DNA of 7,313 bases, taken from NCBI GenBank assembly GCA_023392205.1, contig JAEVZN010000513.1, positions 1-7,313 of the forward strand. Reading direction: 5' to 3'. The notes beneath the pieces are model-generated. The model ran no database searches. It was given only the letters and a program-made list of their open reading frames with translations, and was not told the DNA's origin. Numbering within the stretch: the first letter of the stretch is position 1; every line of letters starts with the position of its first letter. The translations under genes and the position numbers were made by a program. This stretch comes from Pseudomonadota bacterium. GTDB lineage: Bacteria > Pseudomonadota > Alphaproteobacteria > Rhizobiales > Xanthobacteraceae. This document shows positions 6,167-7,313 of this stretch, in pieces.

Positions 6167-7313
6167 GTGCGACGATTGACGATTGCAGCAGGATTGGCGG
6201 TCTCGGCCATGCTCACGGCCCCGGCGGCGTTGAGTACGGCAGCTTTGGCTCAGGAGCCGGTAAAGATCGGTTTCATCCCCACCCTGTCGGGACCGGCCGG
6301 CTATATCGGTGCCGACATGCGTGACGCATTTCAGCTCGCCATCGACATGGAAGGTGGCAAGCTCGGCGGCGTTCCGGTGCAGCTTTCGGTGGAAGACGAC
6401 GGCCTGAAGCCCGGCCAGGGCAAGCAGATCGCCGACCGGATGCTCAAGACCGACGGCATCAAGCTGTTTACCGGCATCATCTTCTCGAACGTGGCCGGCG
6501 CGGCGGTCCCCGATATTCTCGACGCCAACGCCATCTATGTGAGCCCGAATGCCGGCCCCTCGCAGTTTGCCGGCAAGGAATGCCACAAGAACTATTTCGT
6601 GGTGTCCTGGCAGAACGACACCCTGCATGAGAGCGCGGGGCAGGCCACGACCAATCTCGGTTACAAGAGGGCCTTCATCCTCGCGCCGAATTATCAGGCC
6701 GGTCGCGATGCGCTGGCGGGCTTCAAGCGCTTCTTCAAGGGCGAGATCGTCAACGAGGTTTATACCCGCCTCGATCAGACCGACTTTGCACCGGAAATGG
6801 CGCAGATCCGCGCCGCCAAGCCGGATGTGGTGTTCCACTTCCATCCGGGCGGTCTCGGCATCGCCTTCACTCGGCAATATCAGCAGGCCGGCTTGCTCGA
6901 CAGCATTCCCATGGTCGTGCCGGCCCCGTCGATCGACGTCAACATCCTGAAGGCCGTCGGTGAATCCGCGCTGGGCCTCAAAGGCACGACGCACTGGAAT
7001 ACGGATTTCGACAACCCGGCCAACAAGAAGTTCATGGAGGCCTGGACCAAGAAATTCGGCGCGGACCGCGTGCCGACCTATTATGCGGGCCAGGCCTATG
7101 ACACCGCATTGGCAATCGGTGCGGCGCTGAAGGGCGTCAATGGGGATCTGAAGGATCCGGAGAAATTCCGGCAGGCCATGCTGAAGGCCGATTTCGAGGC
7201 GGTGCGCGGCGCCTTCAAGTTCGGACCGAACCAGCATCCGATCCAGGACTGGTACAACACCGAGGTCGTCAAGGGTCCGGACGGCAAGCTCGTGATCAAG
7301 ACCGGCGGAAAGG
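6167..7313 (+). CDS. ABC transporter substrate-binding protein, LivK/Peripla_BP_6 type (SBP2), 3' end cut by window
   Basis: A second periplasmic solute-binding protein of the HAAT class and a close paralog of SBP1. From GTG 6167 the frame is open to the window end, giving 382 codons; by comparison with SBP1 some 15-20 residues are missing. The signal peptide is residues 1-28: Arg2 and Arg3, then a hydrophobic core (LTIAAGLAVSAMLTAPAAL), with ALA before a likely cut at Gln29. The mature start QEPVKIGFIPTLSGPAGYIG aligns with SBP1 without gaps for about 270 residues, then SBP2 has two extra residues near 300 (FGADRVPT against YGRTPT). Hand-counted identity over 349 aligned mature residues is about 69%. 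Shared blocks include FAGKECHKNYFV, YTRLDQTD and VVFHFHPGGLGIAF. Difference is greatest near residues 245-275, so ligand preference may differ. Transporter genes could follow downstream, outside the window. Confidence 0.92.
   Translation, partial: MRRLTIAAGLAVSAMLTAPAALSTAALAQEPVKIGFIPTLSGPAGYIGADMRDAFQLAIDMEGGKLGGVPVQLSVEDDGLKPGQGKQIADRMLKTDGIKLFTGIIFSNVAGAAVPDILDANAIYVSPNAGPSQFAGKECHKNYFVVSWQNDTLHESAGQATTNLGYKRAFILAPNYQAGRDALAGFKRFFKGEIVNEVYTRLDQTDFAPEMAQIRAAKPDVVFHFHPGGLGIAFTRQYQQAGLLDSIPMVVPAPSIDVNILKAVGESALGLKGTTHWNTDFDNPANKKFMEAWTKKFGADRVPTYYAGQAYDTALAIGAALKGVNGDLKDPEKFRQAMLKADFEAVRGAFKFGPNQHPIQDWYNTEVVKGPDGKLVIKTGGK

Noticed and set aside
6171..6184. Tandem 7-base repeat GACGATT twice at the start of SBP2.
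   Set aside because: Only two copies, inside signal-peptide codons; likely chance. It is not a multiple of three, so a copy-number change would frameshift the gene, but nothing suggests phase variation.

Overview
This is a GC-rich, gene-dense window from a bacterial chromosome or large replicon. All six genes have bacterial signals: Shine-Dalgarno sites, GTG starts, a stop/start overlap and Sec signal peptides. GC-rich third positions, a divergent LysR regulator and LivK-type solute-binding proteins in a catabolic cluster suggest an alphaproteobacterium, perhaps of the Bradyrhizobium/Rhodopseudomonas type. That placement is inference from style, not from a marker gene.

Layout. The left edge (1-542, minus strand) holds the N-terminal 180 residues of a LysR-family regulator that runs out of the window. 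A short AT-rich divergent region (543-660) separates it from a plus-strand gene series that fills the rest: a molybdenum hydroxylase large subunit of the xanthine dehydrogenase/CoxL family (661-2940); a DapA-superfamily Schiff-base lyase (2955-3938); a periplasmic type-I solute-binding protein (SBP1, 4010-5194); a metallo-beta-lactamase-fold hydrolase whose GTG start overlaps the SBP1 stop (5191-6111); and a second solute-binding protein (SBP2, from 6167), cut by the right edge. SBP1 and SBP2 are about 69% identical by hand count. Gaps between plus-strand genes are 14, 71, -4 and 55 bases, and I see no intrinsic terminator among them, so they look like one transcription unit.

Likely joint role. 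The set reads as an uptake-and-catabolism operon under a LysR regulator. Two binding proteins would capture related small molecules in the periplasm, the molybdenum enzyme would hydroxylate an (N-hetero)aromatic or similar carbon, the metallo-hydrolase would open a lactone, ester or cyclic amide, and the DapA-like enzyme would do a retro-aldol, hydratase or lyase step. The substrate cannot be read from the sequence. Notable points are the missing FeS and FAD partner subunits beside the molybdenum subunit, the loss of the DHDPS catalytic triad in the DapA-like protein while its Schiff-base lysine remains, the hydrolase gene lying between two paralogous binding proteins, and a perfect hairpin just upstream of the SBP1 start. 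No RNA genes, insertion sequences, CRISPR arrays or attachment sites were seen, and no gene-free stretch exceeds 300 bases.
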